Of a DNA stretch of 33,576 nucleotides, positions 22,863-32,716 are shown piece by piece. Position 1 is the first letter of the stretch, and the number at the start of each line of letters is the position of its first letter. Source of the DNA: Oscillospiraceae bacterium (GTDB lineage Bacteria > Bacillota > Clostridia > Oscillospirales > Ruminococcaceae); assembly GCA_015067315.1 (NCBI GenBank), contig SVMR01000021.1:1-33576 (forward strand), read 5' to 3'. The notes under the pieces are model-generated. The model was not told the DNA's origin. It was given only the letters and a program-made list of their open reading frames with translations, and made no database searches. The position numbers were made by a program, and so were the translations under genes.

Positions 22863-23957
22863 TTAAATTTTCTTCTGCGCTTCGCAGTATGCGCAGCGGC
22901 AGATTCCGTTTTCCTTGTCGGTGTAATGGAAAATATGGTCGATTTCCTGCTCGACTGAAGTTATGCAGCGGGGATTTTCGCAGAAAACTTCGTTAACAAG
23001 CAATTCTTCATGCTCATTTTCCTGTTCTTCGGAAAGAAGCATCGGAGTTTCGGCAAGAAGCTTGAGAATAAGCGCCATTCTGATATATTTCCCGCAAAGA
23101 GCCTGGTCAAAATAGCAGGCTCTGGGGTCGGAATCGACCTTTGTGGAAATTTCGTTGACTCTGGGAAGCGGATGCATGATGCAAAGATCGGGTTTTGCGG
23201 TTTCGAGCTTCGGAAGGTCGAGCACGAAGGAATTTTTAAGGCGCTCATATTCTTCCTTATCCGCAAAGCGTTCCCTCTGGATTCTTGTCATATAAAGAAT
23301 ATCCAGTTCCGGCATTGCTTCTTCGATAGTGCGGACTTCTTTATAGGGGATTCCTTTTTTGTCAAGGGTTTCGGTTTTTACGTATTCCGGAACGGAAAGT
23401 TCTTCCGGAGAGATAAGAACGAATCTGATTCCGGAATATCTTGCGAAAGCGGCAATAAGGGAATGTACCGTTCTTCCGAATTTAAGGTCGCCGCAGATGC
23501 CGATTGTAAGGTCATTGAGTCTGCCTTTGTGGCGGCTTATGGTGAGAAGATCGGTAAGGGTCTGGGTGGGGTGGAAATGTCCGCCGTCGCCAGCGTTGAT
23601 AATCGGAATCCGGGAAGCTTTTGCCGCAACAACCGGCGCGCCTTCCTTCGGGTGGCGCATTGCAATTATATCCGCATAGCAGTTGACTGTGCGGATGGTG
23701 TCGGCACAGCTTTCGCCTTTTGCTGTGGAGGAGCTTCCCGCTTCGGAAAATCCGAGAACGCCGCCGCCGAGGCTCAGCATTGCCGCTTCAAAACTGAGGC
23801 GGGTTCTGGTGGAAGGTTCGAAGAAAAGGGTCGCAAGAATTTTTCCTTCGCAGGCTTTTGCGTATTTTCCGGGGTTTTCGATTATATCGTTCGCGGTGGA
23901 AATAAGACCGTCGATTTCTTCAACGGAAAGATCGAGAATATCAATAAGATTGCTCAT
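22863..23957 (-). CDS. pyrB: Aspartate carbamoyltransferase with C-terminal PyrI-type zinc domain
   Basis: It joins carbamoyl phosphate and aspartate, the first committed step of pyrimidine synthesis. Residues 1-308 are a normal catalytic chain ([12 protein letters not shown] for phosphate, [14 protein letters not shown]). A linker and residues 324-364 follow, about 55 residues beyond the usual length, with C326-x4-C331-x23-C355-x2-C358. That spacing equals the zinc site of the E. coli regulatory chain (Cys 109, 114, 138, 141). The allosteric nucleotide-binding half of PyrI is absent, and no pyrI is in the window. It starts directly after the pyrE stop and is last in the operon. Confidence 0.95.
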   Translation of the reverse strand: MSNLIDILDLSVEEIDGLISTANDIIENPGKYAKACEGKILATLFFEPSTRTRLSFEAAMLSLGGGVLGFSEAGSSSTAKGESCADTIRTVNCYADIIAMRHPKEGAPVVAAKASRIPIINAGDGGHFHPTQTLTDLLTISRHKGRLNDLTIGICGDLKFGRTVHSLIAAFARYSGIRFVLISPEELSVPEYVKTETLDKKGIPYKEVRTIEEAMPELDILYMTRIQRERFADKEEYERLKNSFVLDLPKLETAKPDLCIMHPLPRVNEISTKVDSDPRACYFDQALCGKYIRMALILKLLAETPMLLSEEQENEHEELLVNEVFCENPRCITSVEQEIDHIFHYTDKENGICRCAYCEAQKKI

Positions 23958-24611
23958 TTATTTTGCTCCGTTTACTGCAAGATAGTTTTTGATTCTGGTT
24001 ACGTTTTCTTCGTTTGCCGGGTCTTCTTCAAGGAATTCGATGATATCGTAAACGTCAACAACGGAATATACCGGGAAACCGAACTGTTCCGCAATTTCCT
24101 CCATTGCGCCTTTTTCGGTCTGGCCTTTTTCCTTGCGGTTTACCATGATGAAAGCCGCAATAACCTTGGTTCCCTCAAGCTGGCTGAGAATTTCCATGGA
24201 TTCGCGGATTGCTGTGCCGGCGGTGATTACGTCCTCGATGATAACAATTTCCTGACCGGGCTGGGGAATATAACCGACAAAAGTGCCGCCTTCGCCGTGG
24301 TCTTTAACTTCTTTTCTGTTGAAGAAGAAGGGAACGTCAAGTCCGTTTTTGGAAAGAGCAACCGCGGCGGAAATGGAAAGCGGAATGCCTTTATATGCGG
24401 GACCATAGAGAACGGCGTCTTTTTTGCCGAGTTTGTCAAAATATGCCTTTGCATAGAATTCGCCGAGTTTAGAAATCTGGTCGCCGGTTTTGATCATACC
24501 CGCGTTTACGAAATAAGGGATTTTACGTCCGGATTTTGCGGTGAAATCACCGAATTTGAGAACTCCTGCGCTCTGGAGGAATTCGATAAATTCTCTTTTA
24601 TAAGCTTCCAT
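23958..24611 (-). CDS. pyrE: Orotate phosphoribosyltransferase
   Basis: A 217-residue enzyme converting orotate and PRPP to OMP. The PRPP-binding loop is VIIEDVITAGTAIRE, and the N-terminal FGDFTAKSGRKIPYFVN is typical of the family. AAAGGAG lies eight bases before ATG. It lies 25 bases after pyrF and abuts pyrB with no gap. The protein is cytosolic and usually dimeric. Confidence 0.96.
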   Translation of the reverse strand: MEAYKREFIEFLQSAGVLKFGDFTAKSGRKIPYFVNAGMIKTGDQISKLGEFYAKAYFDKLGKKDAVLYGPAYKGIPLSISAAVALSKNGLDVPFFFNRKEVKDHGEGGTFVGYIPQPGQEIVIIEDVITAGTAIRESMEILSQLEGTKVIAAFIMVNRKEKGQTEKGAMEEIAEQFGFPVYSVVDVYDIIEFLEEDPANEENVTRIKNYLAVNGAK

Positions 24612-24636
24612 GGTTTTTTCTCCTTTTATGTATAAA

Positions 24637-25335
24637 TTAATCTACAAATTCTGCTACGCAGCGTTCATAAGCCGCAACCGGATCTTCCGCGGCGGTGATG
24701 GGTCTTCCGACTACGATATAATCGGAACCGATTGCTTTTGCGTCAGCGGGGGTCATAACGCGTTTCTGGTCGCCTTTGTCGCCGTCTGCAAAACGAACGC
24801 CGGGGGTTACGGTAACAAAATCAGCGCCGCAGGAATCGTGAACTTTTTTGGATTCAAGCGGAGAGCAGACTACGCCGTCGAGACCCGCTTTTTTAGCGTT
24901 CTGTGCGTAATGCATTACAACTTCCGGAAGGGGTTCTTTAATAAGAAGGTCGTTTTCCATTGCTTCCTGGTCGGTGGAAGTAAGCTGGGTTACTGCGATG
25001 AGAAGGGGGCGGGTGCCGTCGGGTCTGGTAAGGCCTTCGATTGCTGCTTCCATCATTCTGCAGGTTCCCGCAGCATGAAGGTTGGTCATATCAACGTCAA
25101 GTCCAGAAAGAACGGACATTGCTTTTTTAACGGTGTTGGGGATATCGTGGAGTTTGAGGTCGAGGAAGATTTTGTGACCTCTTGCTTTGATTTCACGGAC
25201 GATGGAAGGACCTTCTGCATAGAAAAGCTCCATACCGATTTTTACGAAAGGTTTTTTGCCCTTGAATTTATCGAGGAACTCGAAAGTTTTTTCTGCGGAA
25301 GAAAAATCGCAGGCAATAATAACGTCTTTTCCCAT
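24637..25335 (-). CDS. pyrF: Orotidine 5'-phosphate decarboxylase
   Basis: A 232-residue TIM-barrel enzyme that turns OMP into UMP, the last step of the pathway. The catalytic motif [11 protein letters not shown] (DxKxxDI) is present, with [10 protein letters not shown] at the N-terminus and YIVVGRPIT as the phosphate-binding end. It begins one base after the pyrD stop and is followed by pyrE. Confidence 0.96.
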   Translation of the reverse strand: MGKDVIIACDFSSAEKTFEFLDKFKGKKPFVKIGMELFYAEGPSIVREIKARGHKIFLDLKLHDIPNTVKKAMSVLSGLDVDMTNLHAAGTCRMMEAAIEGLTRPDGTRPLLIAVTQLTSTDQEAMENDLLIKEPLPEVVMHYAQNAKKAGLDGVVCSPLESKKVHDSCGADFVTVTPGVRFADGDKGDQKRVMTPADAKAIGSDYIVVGRPITAAEDPVAAYERCVAEFVD

Positions 25336-25336
25336 T

Positions 25337-26248
25337 TTATTTAACTCCTCCTATAATTTCGCTGAGATTATTGATTCCGTATTTATCCATAACGCGCGGC
25401 AGATCGTTGATGATGTCGCGGCAGATGTAAGGATCCACAAGGTTTGCGGCGCCGACCTGAACGGCGGTTGCGCCCGCAAGCATAAGTTCGATTACGTCTT
25501 CGGCCGAGGAAACGCCGCCCATTCCTACGATCGGGATTTTAACAGCCCGGGCAACCTGGTAAACCATTTTTACAGCAACCGGGAAAATTGCCGGACCGGA
25601 AAAACCGCCCATTTTGTTTGCAATAACGGGCTTTTTGGTCTTGAGGTCGATTCTCATTCCCATAAGGGTGTTGATGAGGGAAAGACCGTCCGCGCCGGCT
25701 TCCTCGCAGGCTTTTGCGATTGAAACGATATCGGTTACGTTCGGGGAAAGCTTTACGATAACCGGTTTTGTTGTAACTGCTTTTACCGCTTTTACGATTG
25801 TTGCGGCGGCTTCGGGCGAAGTTCCGAAGCTCATTCCGCCGCCGTGTACGTTCGGGCAGCTGATGTTGACTTCAAGCCAGCCGACCTGGTCGCATTTATC
25901 AAGTTTTTCGCAGGTATAGGCATAATCCTCGACGGAAAAACCGGAAACGTTTGCCATAACTTTTTTATTGAAGCATTTTGCGAGTTTCGGGAGTTCCTCG
26001 CCGATTACTTTTTCAACGCCCGGGTTCTGAAGACCGACGGCGTTTATCATTCCGGCGGTGCATTCGGCAATCCTCGGGGTGGGGTTTCCGAATCTCGGTT
26101 CTTTGGTGGTTCCTTTGAAGGAGAAAGTTCCGAGCATATTGATATCATAAAGTTCGGCAAATTCATATCCGTAGCCAAAAGTTCCGGAAGCGGGGATAAT
26201 GGGGTTATCCATTTCGATTCCGCAAAGATTTACTTTTAATCTTTCCAT
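25337..26248 (-). CDS. pyrD: Dihydroorotate dehydrogenase, NAD-linked catalytic subunit
   Basis: A 303-residue FMN enzyme of class 1B. The active-site cysteine is in VNISCPN, the barrel has [13 protein letters not shown], and the FMN phosphate site is [14 protein letters not shown]...[10 protein letters not shown]. It works with PyrK, which passes electrons to NAD. Its first 13 bases overlap the end of pyrK, so the two subunits are translationally coupled. The class 1B type suits an anaerobe without respiratory quinone. Confidence 0.96.
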   Translation of the reverse strand: MERLKVNLCGIEMDNPIIPASGTFGYGYEFAELYDINMLGTFSFKGTTKEPRFGNPTPRIAECTAGMINAVGLQNPGVEKVIGEELPKLAKCFNKKVMANVSGFSVEDYAYTCEKLDKCDQVGWLEVNISCPNVHGGGMSFGTSPEAAATIVKAVKAVTTKPVIVKLSPNVTDIVSIAKACEEAGADGLSLINTLMGMRIDLKTKKPVIANKMGGFSGPAIFPVAVKMVYQVARAVKIPIVGMGGVSSAEDVIELMLAGATAVQVGAANLVDPYICRDIINDLPRVMDKYGINNLSEIIGGVK

Positions 26249-26970
26249 AAAATCTCCTCCTTCATCATAATCGGACCGTCCTTGCAGATTCGTTTGAAAC
26301 CGGTGAGGGTTTTGCAGGAACAGCCCATGCAGGCGCCGAAGCCGCAGCCCATTCTTTCCTCAAAGCTGAGCTGACCGGAAGTTTTTGAAGCGTTCCATAC
26401 AGCTTTAAGCATGGGTTCCGGACCGCAGGTGAAGAAATGGGTGTAATCGATTCCCTTCATGGCTTCGGTTACAAAACCTTTGATTCCATAGGAACCGTCA
26501 ACGGTTGTTACGTAAACCTTGCAGCCGAGAGCCTTGAATTCTTCTTCATAGAAAATTTCGTCCTTTGTGTTGAAACCGAGGATTACGGAAACTTCCTTTC
26601 CCTCTTTGCGAAGTTCCTTCGCAAGCATATAGAGAGGAGGAACGCCGACTCCGCCGCCGATTAAAAGCGGTTTTTCGCCGGAGATTGAAGTGTCGTATCC
26701 GTTTCCGAGGGAGGAAAGGATATCAAGAGTTCCTTCGGTCATATCTCTCATCTGTTCGGTGCCTTTTCCGACAACTTTATAGATAAGGGTGAGTTTTCCC
26801 TCTTCCGAATCGCAAACGGAAATGGGGCGGCGGAGATAAAGTCCGTCGAGTTTGATATTTACGAACTGACCGGGGCGGGTGATATCGGAAGTATCGCCCG
26901 CAAGGACCATTTCCATAATGTCCTTTGTAAGGGGCTTGTTTTCTTTTATTTCAAAAAGCAGCTGTCTCAT
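26236..26970 (-). CDS. pyrK: Dihydroorotate dehydrogenase electron-transfer subunit
   Basis: A 244-residue FAD and iron-sulfur protein that carries electrons from PyrD to NAD. The FAD segment is YLRRPISVCDSEEGKLTLIYK, cited by RRPISV, the NAD segment is LIGGGVGVPPLY, and the [2Fe-2S] ligands are in GCGFGACMGCSCK plus a later cysteine. AAGGAGG is just before ATG and overlaps the carB stop region. It sits between carB and pyrD. Confidence 0.96.
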   Translation of the reverse strand: MRQLLFEIKENKPLTKDIMEMVLAGDTSDITRPGQFVNIKLDGLYLRRPISVCDSEEGKLTLIYKVVGKGTEQMRDMTEGTLDILSSLGNGYDTSISGEKPLLIGGGVGVPPLYMLAKELRKEGKEVSVILGFNTKDEIFYEEEFKALGCKVYVTTVDGSYGIKGFVTEAMKGIDYTHFFTCGPEPMLKAVWNASKTSGQLSFEERMGCGFGACMGCSCKTLTGFKRICKDGPIMMKEEILWKD

Positions 26971-26979
26971 ATTTCCTCC

Positions 26980-29900
26980 TTAAGAATCTATGGTGGAGAT
27001 GCAAAGAGTTGTTTCTTCAAGAACGTCAAGAAGAACTTTTACGGTATCGAGCGCGGTGAAAACGGAAACGTTGTTTTCAATGGCGTAGTTGCGGATAAGC
27101 TGACCGTCATATTCGGAACCTACCGCCGCAACGTCGCGGGTGTTGATAACGTAAGCGATATGTCCCTGGCGGAGAGAATCGCGGATTTCTTCGTTGCCTT
27201 CGCTTATCTTCTTGAGAACGTGGGTTCTGATTCCGTTTTCTTTAAGGAATTTTGCGGTGCCTGCGGTTGCTTCAATGTTGAAGCCGAGGTTATAGAAGCG
27301 GCGGATAAGGGGAAGGGCTTCCTCTTTATCTTTATCGGCGATGGTTGCGAAAACGGTTCCGTAATTCTGAAGGTGCATTCCGGAAGCCTGGAGCGCTTTA
27401 TAAAGAGCGCGGTTAAGTTTGTCGTCATAGCCGATTGCTTCGCCGGTGGATTTCATTTCGGGAGAAAGATATGCGTCAAGTCCGTGGATCTTGTTGAAGG
27501 AGAATACCGGAACTTTTACGTACCATCTCTTCTTTTCGTCCGGATAGATTCCGAAGATTCCCTGTTCTTTAAGGCTCTTTCCGAGGATTACTTCCGTTGC
27601 GATATCCGCAAGGCTGTAACCGGTGGATTTGGAAAGGAAGGGAACGGTTCTTGAAGAACGGGGGTTGACTTCGATTATATAAACGTCATCGTGTTCGTCA
27701 ACAATGAACTGGATGTTGTAAAGACCGATGATTCCGATTCCGAGACCGAGTTTTTTCGCATACTGGAGAATTGTGCCTTTAACTTTGTCGGAAATGCTGA
27801 AGGTGGGATATACGCTTATGGAGTCGCCGGAATGGATACCGGTTCTTTCAACAAGTTCCATGATTCCGGGTACGAAAACGTCGATTCCGTCGCAGATTGC
27901 GTCAACCTCAACTTCTTTTCCGAAGATGTATTTATCGACAAGAACCGGTTTATCCTCGCCGAGTTCAACAGCGGTTTTAAGATACTGGCGAAGCTGCGCT
28001 TCGGTTGCAACTATCTGCATTGCTCTTCCGCCGAGAACGAAGGAAGGACGGACGAGAACGGGATATCCGACTTCCGCAGCGGCTTTGCAACCGTCTTCGA
28101 TGTTGGTGACTGCTTTGCCCTTCGGCTGGGGAATATTGAGTTCCTCAAGAATTTTTTCAAAGCTGTCGCGGTTTTCCGCTCTTTCAATGGCGTCGCAGTC
28201 GGTGCCGATAATTTTAACTCCTCTGTCGCGGAGCGGCTCCGCAAGGTTGATAGCGGTCTGGCCGCCGAGGGAAGCGATTACACCCTCCGGTTTTTCAAGC
28301 TCGATGATGTTCATAACGTCTTCGGGAGTGAGCGGTTCAAAATAAAGCTTATCGCTGGTGGTATAGTCGGTGGAAACGGTTTCGGGGTTGTTGTTGATGA
28401 TAATTGCCTCGTAACCGGATTTTTTAATGGTGGTTACCGCATGAACGGTGGAATAGTCGAATTCAACGCCCTGACCGATTCGGATAGGACCTGCGCCGAG
28501 AACGATGATTTTCTTTTTATCGGTTACGACGGAAGCGTTTTCACCGGTATAGGAAGAATAGAAATAGGGGATATATGCGCCGCAATGGAAGGTATCGACC
28601 ATTCTGTAAACCGGGAACATATTCTTTTCCTTTCGGAAGTTGAAAACTTCGATTTCGCCGCAGTTCCAAAGTTTTGCGATATATTCATCGCCGAAGCCCA
28701 TTTTCTTTGCTTCAAGAAGAACAGCTTCGTCTTTAACGTTCTCTTTGACTTTGTTTTCCATCTTTACGATGTTTTCAACAGCTTTGAGGAAGAATTCGGT
28801 GATTTTTGTAACTTCGTGGAGTTTTGCGGTTGTTTCGCCGCGGCGAAGAAGTTCGGCAATTCCGAAGATGTTGTCGTCGCGGAACTGTTCGATATATTTA
28901 TAAATTTCTTCGGTGCTCATTCCGTCGAATTTTTTGAGATAGAGGTGGCAGACGCCGGTTTCAAGGGAACGGACGCCTTTGAGGAGGCATTCTTCGAGGT
29001 TGGAACCGATTCCCATGATTTCGCCGGTTGCTTTCATCTGGGTTCCGAGGGTGTTGGGCGCGGAAGCAAATTTATCAAAGGGGAAGCGCGGAAGTTTTGC
29101 GATTACGTAATCGAGGGAAGGTTCGGTTTTTGCGGTGGTTCCCGCAAGTTCGATTTCATCAAGAGTCATGCCGACAGCGATTTTTGCGGTGACTTTCGCA
29201 ATGGGGAATCCGCTTGCTTTGGATGCAAGAGCGGAAGAACGGGAAACGCGGGGGTTAACTTCGATGAGATAATATTCGGAAGAATCGGGATTGAGCGCAA
29301 ACTGTACGTTGCAGCCGCCTTCGATTTTAAGTTCGCGGATAAGTTTGATTGCGGAATCGTTGAGCATTTTCATATCATGGTCGGAAAGGGTCATGATGGG
29401 AGCAACAACGATTGAGTCGCCGGTATGGACGCCGACGGGATCGACGTTTTCCATTCCGCAGATTGTGATTGCGTTGTCTTCGGAATCGCGCATTACCTCA
29501 AATTCGATTTCTTTATAGCCTTTAACGCTCTTTTCGATAAGAACCTGGTGAACGGGAGAAAGTTTAAATGCATTTCTTCCGATTTCGATAAGTTCCTCTT
29601 CGTTGTTTGCAAAACCGCCGCCGGTTCCGCCAAGGGTGAATGCGGGGCGAAGAACTACCGGATAGCCGATTCTTTCCGCCGCGCCTTTTGCTTCATCAAG
29701 GTTATAGGTGATTTCGGAAGGGATGGTGGGTTCGCCGATGGACTGGCAGAGTTCCTTGAACATTTCGCGGTCTTCCGCTCTTTCAATACTTTCGCTGCTT
29801 GTTCCGAGGAGTTTTACGCGGCATTCTTTGAGGATGCCTTTTTTCTCAAGCTGCATTGCAAGGTTAAGGCCGGTCTGGCCGCCGATTCCGGGAACGATTG

Positions 29901-30153
29901 CATCGGGTCTTTCGTGGCGGATTACCTTTGCGATATATTCGAGAGTAAGGGGCTCCATATAGACCTTATCAGCGATGAGGGTATCGGTCATAATGGTTGC
30001 GGGGTTGCTGTTGCAAAGAACAACCTGGTAGCCTTCTTCTTTAAGCGCAAGGCATGCCTGGGTTCCCGCATAGTCAAATTCCGCCGCCTGGCCGATTACG
30101 ATAGGGCCGGAGCCGATGATGAGGATTTTTTTGATGTCCGTTCTTTTTGCCAT
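26980..30153 (-). CDS. carB: Carbamoyl phosphate synthase large subunit
   Basis: A 1057-residue ATP-dependent enzyme making carbamoyl phosphate. It has two similar ATP-grasp halves, starting [19 protein letters not shown] and [17 protein letters not shown], each with the [16 protein letters not shown] segment, and a C-terminal allosteric domain from about residue 930. The length is normal. It needs the glutaminase subunit CarA, which is absent on both sides: pyrC lies 36 bases upstream and pyrK nine bases downstream. carA must lie elsewhere. An AAGGAG site lies about 12 bases before ATG. Confidence 0.97.
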   Translation of the reverse strand: MAKRTDIKKILIIGSGPIVIGQAAEFDYAGTQACLALKEEGYQVVLCNSNPATIMTDTLIADKVYMEPLTLEYIAKVIRHERPDAIVPGIGGQTGLNLAMQLEKKGILKECRVKLLGTSSESIERAEDREMFKELCQSIGEPTIPSEITYNLDEAKGAAERIGYPVVLRPAFTLGGTGGGFANNEEELIEIGRNAFKLSPVHQVLIEKSVKGYKEIEFEVMRDSEDNAITICGMENVDPVGVHTGDSIVVAPIMTLSDHDMKMLNDSAIKLIRELKIEGGCNVQFALNPDSSEYYLIEVNPRVSRSSALASKASGFPIAKVTAKIAVGMTLDEIELAGTTAKTEPSLDYVIAKLPRFPFDKFASAPNTLGTQMKATGEIMGIGSNLEECLLKGVRSLETGVCHLYLKKFDGMSTEEIYKYIEQFRDDNIFGIAELLRRGETTAKLHEVTKITEFFLKAVENIVKMENKVKENVKDEAVLLEAKKMGFGDEYIAKLWNCGEIEVFNFRKEKNMFPVYRMVDTFHCGAYIPYFYSSYTGENASVVTDKKKIIVLGAGPIRIGQGVEFDYSTVHAVTTIKKSGYEAIIINNNPETVSTDYTTSDKLYFEPLTPEDVMNIIELEKPEGVIASLGGQTAINLAEPLRDRGVKIIGTDCDAIERAENRDSFEKILEELNIPQPKGKAVTNIEDGCKAAAEVGYPVLVRPSFVLGGRAMQIVATEAQLRQYLKTAVELGEDKPVLVDKYIFGKEVEVDAICDGIDVFVPGIMELVERTGIHSGDSISVYPTFSISDKVKGTILQYAKKLGLGIGIIGLYNIQFIVDEHDDVYIIEVNPRSSRTVPFLSKSTGYSLADIATEVILGKSLKEQGIFGIYPDEKKRWYVKVPVFSFNKIHGLDAYLSPEMKSTGEAIGYDDKLNRALYKALQASGMHLQNYGTVFATIADKDKEEALPLIRRFYNLGFNIEATAGTAKFLKENGIRTHVLKKISEGNEEIRDSLRQGHIAYVINTRDVAAVGSEYDGQLIRNYAIENNVSVFTALDTVKVLLDVLEETTLCISTIDS

Positions 30154-30189
30154 TCTTTTTTCGCTCTCCTTCGTTTTATATCTGAAAAA

Positions 30190-31398
30190 TTATTTATAAA
30201 CAATCTGTCCGTCCCGGACGGTCAACATACATTTTCCGAAAAGTTCCCAACCTTCAAAAGGCGTTGCTTTTCCCATGGAAAGGAATTTTTCCGGTTCAAC
30301 TTTTTCAAGGGCTTCAAGATTCCATACGGTAAAATCGTTTCCGGTTTTTATTCCGAATCTCTTTCTCGGATTGATTGCAAGAAGCTCTATTGCTTTTTCA
30401 AGGGTTATGATCCCTGTTTTTACAAGTTTTGTATAAACAACCGGGAAGCAGGTTTCGATTCCGGTTATTCCGAAAGGCGATTTTTCAAGTCCCCTCGATT
30501 TTTCTTCGGCGGAATGTGGCGCATGGTCGGTTGCGATCATATCGATGGTTCCGTCCTGGATTCCTTTGATAAGGGCTTCCCTGTCCTCTTTCCCGCGAAG
30601 AGGAGGATTCATTTTGAATCTTCCCTCTTCCTGAAGGTCGGAATCGTCCATTACAAGATAATGGGGTCCGGTTTCGCAGGTCACATTTACCCCTTCCGCC
30701 TTTGCTTTTCTTATGATGTCAACGCTTTCCTTTGTGGAAATATGGCAGACATGGTAGGCGCAGCCGGTTTCCTTCGCAAGGCGAAGATCCCGTTCGATCT
30801 GTTTCCATTCGCTTTCGCTGCAGATTCCTCTGTGACCGTGTTCCTTTGCATATTCGCCGTCATGGATATATCCGCCCCGGAGAAGTTCGTTCACTTCGCA
30901 ATGGGCGACTATCATCTTTCCGAGAGCCTTTGCACGGAGCATTGCTTCTCGCATCATCTCTTCGCTTTGAACTCCCCTTCCGTCGTCGGAAAAAGCAACC
31001 ACCTTTTCCGCAAGGGATTCCATATCTACAAGTTCCTCGCCTTTTTCGCCGATTGTTATCGCGGCATAGGGCAGAACTTCAATAACCGCGTCCCGTTCGA
31101 TTATATCGGTCTGTTCTTTAAGATGTTCGGGGGAATCCGGAACCGGATTCAGGTTCGGCATCGTGCAGACGGAAGTATATCCTCCCCTTGCGGAAGCCAT
31201 TGAACCGGTTTTAATGGTTTCCTTATAAGAAAACCCCGGTTCACGAAAATGCACATGCACATCGCAAAAACCGGGGAATACGGCATATTTTGAAAAATCA
31301 CGAACAATACCCTCTTCCGCGGAAGAAACTTCCGCGAAGAAAGCGTTTTCGGAAAATTCGGATTTGAATTCAATTTTTTTGTTTTCGTAAGCACTCAT
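30190..31398 (-). CDS. pyrC: Dihydroorotase
   Basis: A 402-residue class I zinc amidohydrolase that cyclises carbamoyl aspartate to dihydroorotate. Metal ligands are seen in DVHVHFREPG and in ATDHAPHS, with further His in IVAHCEV and AYHVCHIST. ATG 31398 is preferred over TTG 31416 since AAAGGA (31408-31413) is nine bases before it. It is the first structural gene, directly behind the attenuator leader. Confidence 0.96.
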   Translation of the reverse strand: MSAYENKKIEFKSEFSENAFFAEVSSAEEGIVRDFSKYAVFPGFCDVHVHFREPGFSYKETIKTGSMASARGGYTSVCTMPNLNPVPDSPEHLKEQTDIIERDAVIEVLPYAAITIGEKGEELVDMESLAEKVVAFSDDGRGVQSEEMMREAMLRAKALGKMIVAHCEVNELLRGGYIHDGEYAKEHGHRGICSESEWKQIERDLRLAKETGCAYHVCHISTKESVDIIRKAKAEGVNVTCETGPHYLVMDDSDLQEEGRFKMNPPLRGKEDREALIKGIQDGTIDMIATDHAPHSAEEKSRGLEKSPFGITGIETCFPVVYTKLVKTGIITLEKAIELLAINPRKRFGIKTGNDFTVWNLEALEKVEPEKFLSMGKATPFEGWELFGKCMLTVRDGQIVYK

Positions 31399-31412
31399 TA
31401 TTGAAGATCCTT

Positions 31413-31456
31413 TCAAAACAAAAAATCCGCCGAAGAACAGAATTCACCGGCGGAAT
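31413..31456 (-). terminator. Attenuator terminator of the pyr leader
   Basis: The arms atccgccg and cggcggaat enclose a 15-base loop, and the minus strand continues with a six-T run and TTTTG. It lies before the pyrC ribosome site, so it decides whether the operon is transcribed. An upstream TGCGG (near 31465-31480) could form an alternative pairing with the CCGC of the terminator. Confidence 0.85.
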
Positions 31457-31517
31457 GCATACAAAAATTACGGCACCGCAAAATTTAAATGCAAAGCGCC
31501 AATTAAAAAATTTTATA

Positions 31518-31555
31518 CAATCTTGCCGATCTCTCTGTATCGTCTTTAAAGATTT
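31518..31555 (-). promoter_or_regulatory. PyrR-type RNA binding site
   Basis: The leader RNA has an outer stem AUCUU/AAGAU, a purine-rich bulge UUUAAA, an inner stem with GAU/AUC and a loop ACAGAGAG. The classical PyrR element has the same shape with UCCNGNGAGG in the loop; here two conserved positions differ. PyrR with UMP would favour the downstream terminator. No pyrR is in the window. Confidence 0.7.
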
Positions 31556-31564
31556 ATTTTTTAT

Positions 31565-31593
31565 ATAATAACACAATATAATATATGTGTCAA
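31565..31593 (-). promoter_or_regulatory. Promoter of the pyr operon
   Basis: On the minus strand TTGACA (31588-31593), a 17-base spacer and TATTAT (31565-31570). Transcription would start near 31558, just before the PyrR-type site, giving a leader of about 160 bases. Confidence 0.9.
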
Positions 31594-31620
31594 GGGAATT
31601 ACCGGACCGGAAATTCTTTT

Positions 31621-32115
31621 TTATTTCCTTTTTCCGAGAATTACTTCAAGAACTTCCGAAGCTTCCTCCGCTTTTCCTTTCGGAATAACGATTCTTCTTT
31701 TTTCCCCTTCGATTGCGACGGAAAACCAGCCGCAGCGGTCGAAATAGCCGACCTTTATTCTTTCTTTTCCGAATTCCTCAAAAATCGGCTTTACGTTTTT
31801 ATAACAAAGAACGCCGATTCTGTCTTCGCCGAAATAGAATTTTGCGTTTCTGTCGGAATCCGCCCGAAGATATCCTTCGGCAGAAAAAATATAGGGAAAA
31901 TCAATAAGATGTTCGTCCCTTTCATATTTTCCGGAATTTTTCTTTTTATCGGAAAGGGATTTGAAGAACACAACGGCGCCCATAAAAGCCGCAACGGCAA
32001 AGGAAAGATACCATCTTTCCGGCGCGATGAAAACAAAACCCAGAAGAGAAATTGCTCCGCAGATTATTCCGCCGAAAACCGCCGCCGGAATTTCGCTTTT
32101 CCATTCATTTTTCAT
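31621..32115 (-). CDS. Uncharacterised membrane protein
   Basis: A 164-residue protein with two membrane helices near the N-terminus (about residues 11-29 and 33-50) and a cytosolic C-terminal domain of about 100 residues rich in charged residues. No family was recognised; the layout recalls small YcxB-like proteins of Firmicutes. ATG 32115 follows GGAGG by 12 bases. It reads towards the pyr promoter without a visible terminator of its own. Confidence 0.65.
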   Translation of the reverse strand: MKNEWKSEIPAAVFGGIICGAISLLGFVFIAPERWYLSFAVAAFMGAVVFFKSLSDKKKNSGKYERDEHLIDFPYIFSAEGYLRADSDRNAKFYFGEDRIGVLCYKNVKPIFEEFGKERIKVGYFDRCGWFSVAIEGEKRRIVIPKGKAEEASEVLEVILGKRK

Positions 32116-32200
32116 AAACAAAAGCCGCCTCCTTTTTTCTGCTTTATATTTTAGCATTTTTTCTTTTTGTTTTCATCAATTTTTTTAAATTTTTCCGGTT

Positions 32201-32259
32201 TTGTGTGACAAAATCACAGAAAAACAGATAAAAACCTGCTAAAATACGAATCACAGAAA
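32201..32259 (+). promoter_or_regulatory. Operator-like sites upstream of the superoxide reductase gene
   Basis: TGTGA-N5-TCACA lies at 32204-32218, and the sequence aatcacagaaa occurs at 32212-32222 and again at 32249-32259. A possible -10, TAAAAT, is at 32240-32245 with no good -35, as for an activator-dependent promoter. The regulator is unknown. Confidence 0.45.
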
Positions 32260-32310
32260 GAAATTACCCAACTTTTCAAATAAAAAATTAAAACTTTGGA
32301 GGAAATTATT

Positions 32311-32691
32311 ATGAATAAAAATAAATTTTATATCTGCGAACATTGCGGTAACGTTGTTGAAATGGTAAACGATTCCGGAGTCCCGGTAATGTGCTGCGGC
32401 CAGAAAATGAAAGCCCTTGAACCCGGTGTTGTTGAAGCAAGCCACGAAAAACATATCCCCGTTGTGGAAGTTGAGGGAAACCTCGTAAAAGTAACCGTTG
32501 GTTCCGTGGAACACCCCATGGCGGAAGAACACAGCATCCTCTGGATCTATCTCGAAACCGATAAAGGCGGTTACAGAAAGAACCTTGCTCCCGGCGAAGC
32601 ACCCAAGGCCGTTTTCGCTCTTCATGACGAAAAACCGGTTGAAGTATATGCCTACTGCAACCTCCACGGCCTTTGGAAAGCCGAAGTTTGA
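32311..32691 (+). CDS. Superoxide reductase (two-iron desulfoferrodoxin)
   Basis: A 126-residue enzyme reducing superoxide to hydrogen peroxide without releasing oxygen, typical of anaerobes. The N-terminal desulforedoxin centre has Cys 9, 12, 28 and 29. The catalytic iron ligands are His 48, His 68, His 74, Cys 116 and His 119, all present. ATG 32311 is eight bases after GGAGG. Ferritin starts 25 bases downstream, and the pair is a likely operon that removes superoxide and stores iron. Confidence 0.96.
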   Translation: MNKNKFYICEHCGNVVEMVNDSGVPVMCCGQKMKALEPGVVEASHEKHIPVVEVEGNLVKVTVGSVEHPMAEEHSILWIYLETDKGGYRKNLAPGEAPKAVFALHDEKPVEVYAYCNLHGLWKAEV

Positions 32692-32716
32692 ATAAAAGCG
32701 GACGGAGGTGACGGAT

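Noticed and set aside
23010-24635. 541-codon open frame opposite pyrB and pyrE
   Set aside because: Antisense shadow of two well-recognised enzymes; Phe/Cys/Gly-rich sequence of no known family.
27691-31203. Two open frames of 574 and 592 codons opposite carB and pyrC
   Set aside because: Same antisense effect over highly expressed genes; composition is unlike real proteins.
31370-31576. 68-codon frame in the pyr leader as a leader peptide
   Set aside because: No ribosome site, starts near the transcription start and runs through the PyrR-type site and terminator; PyrR control explains the leader better.
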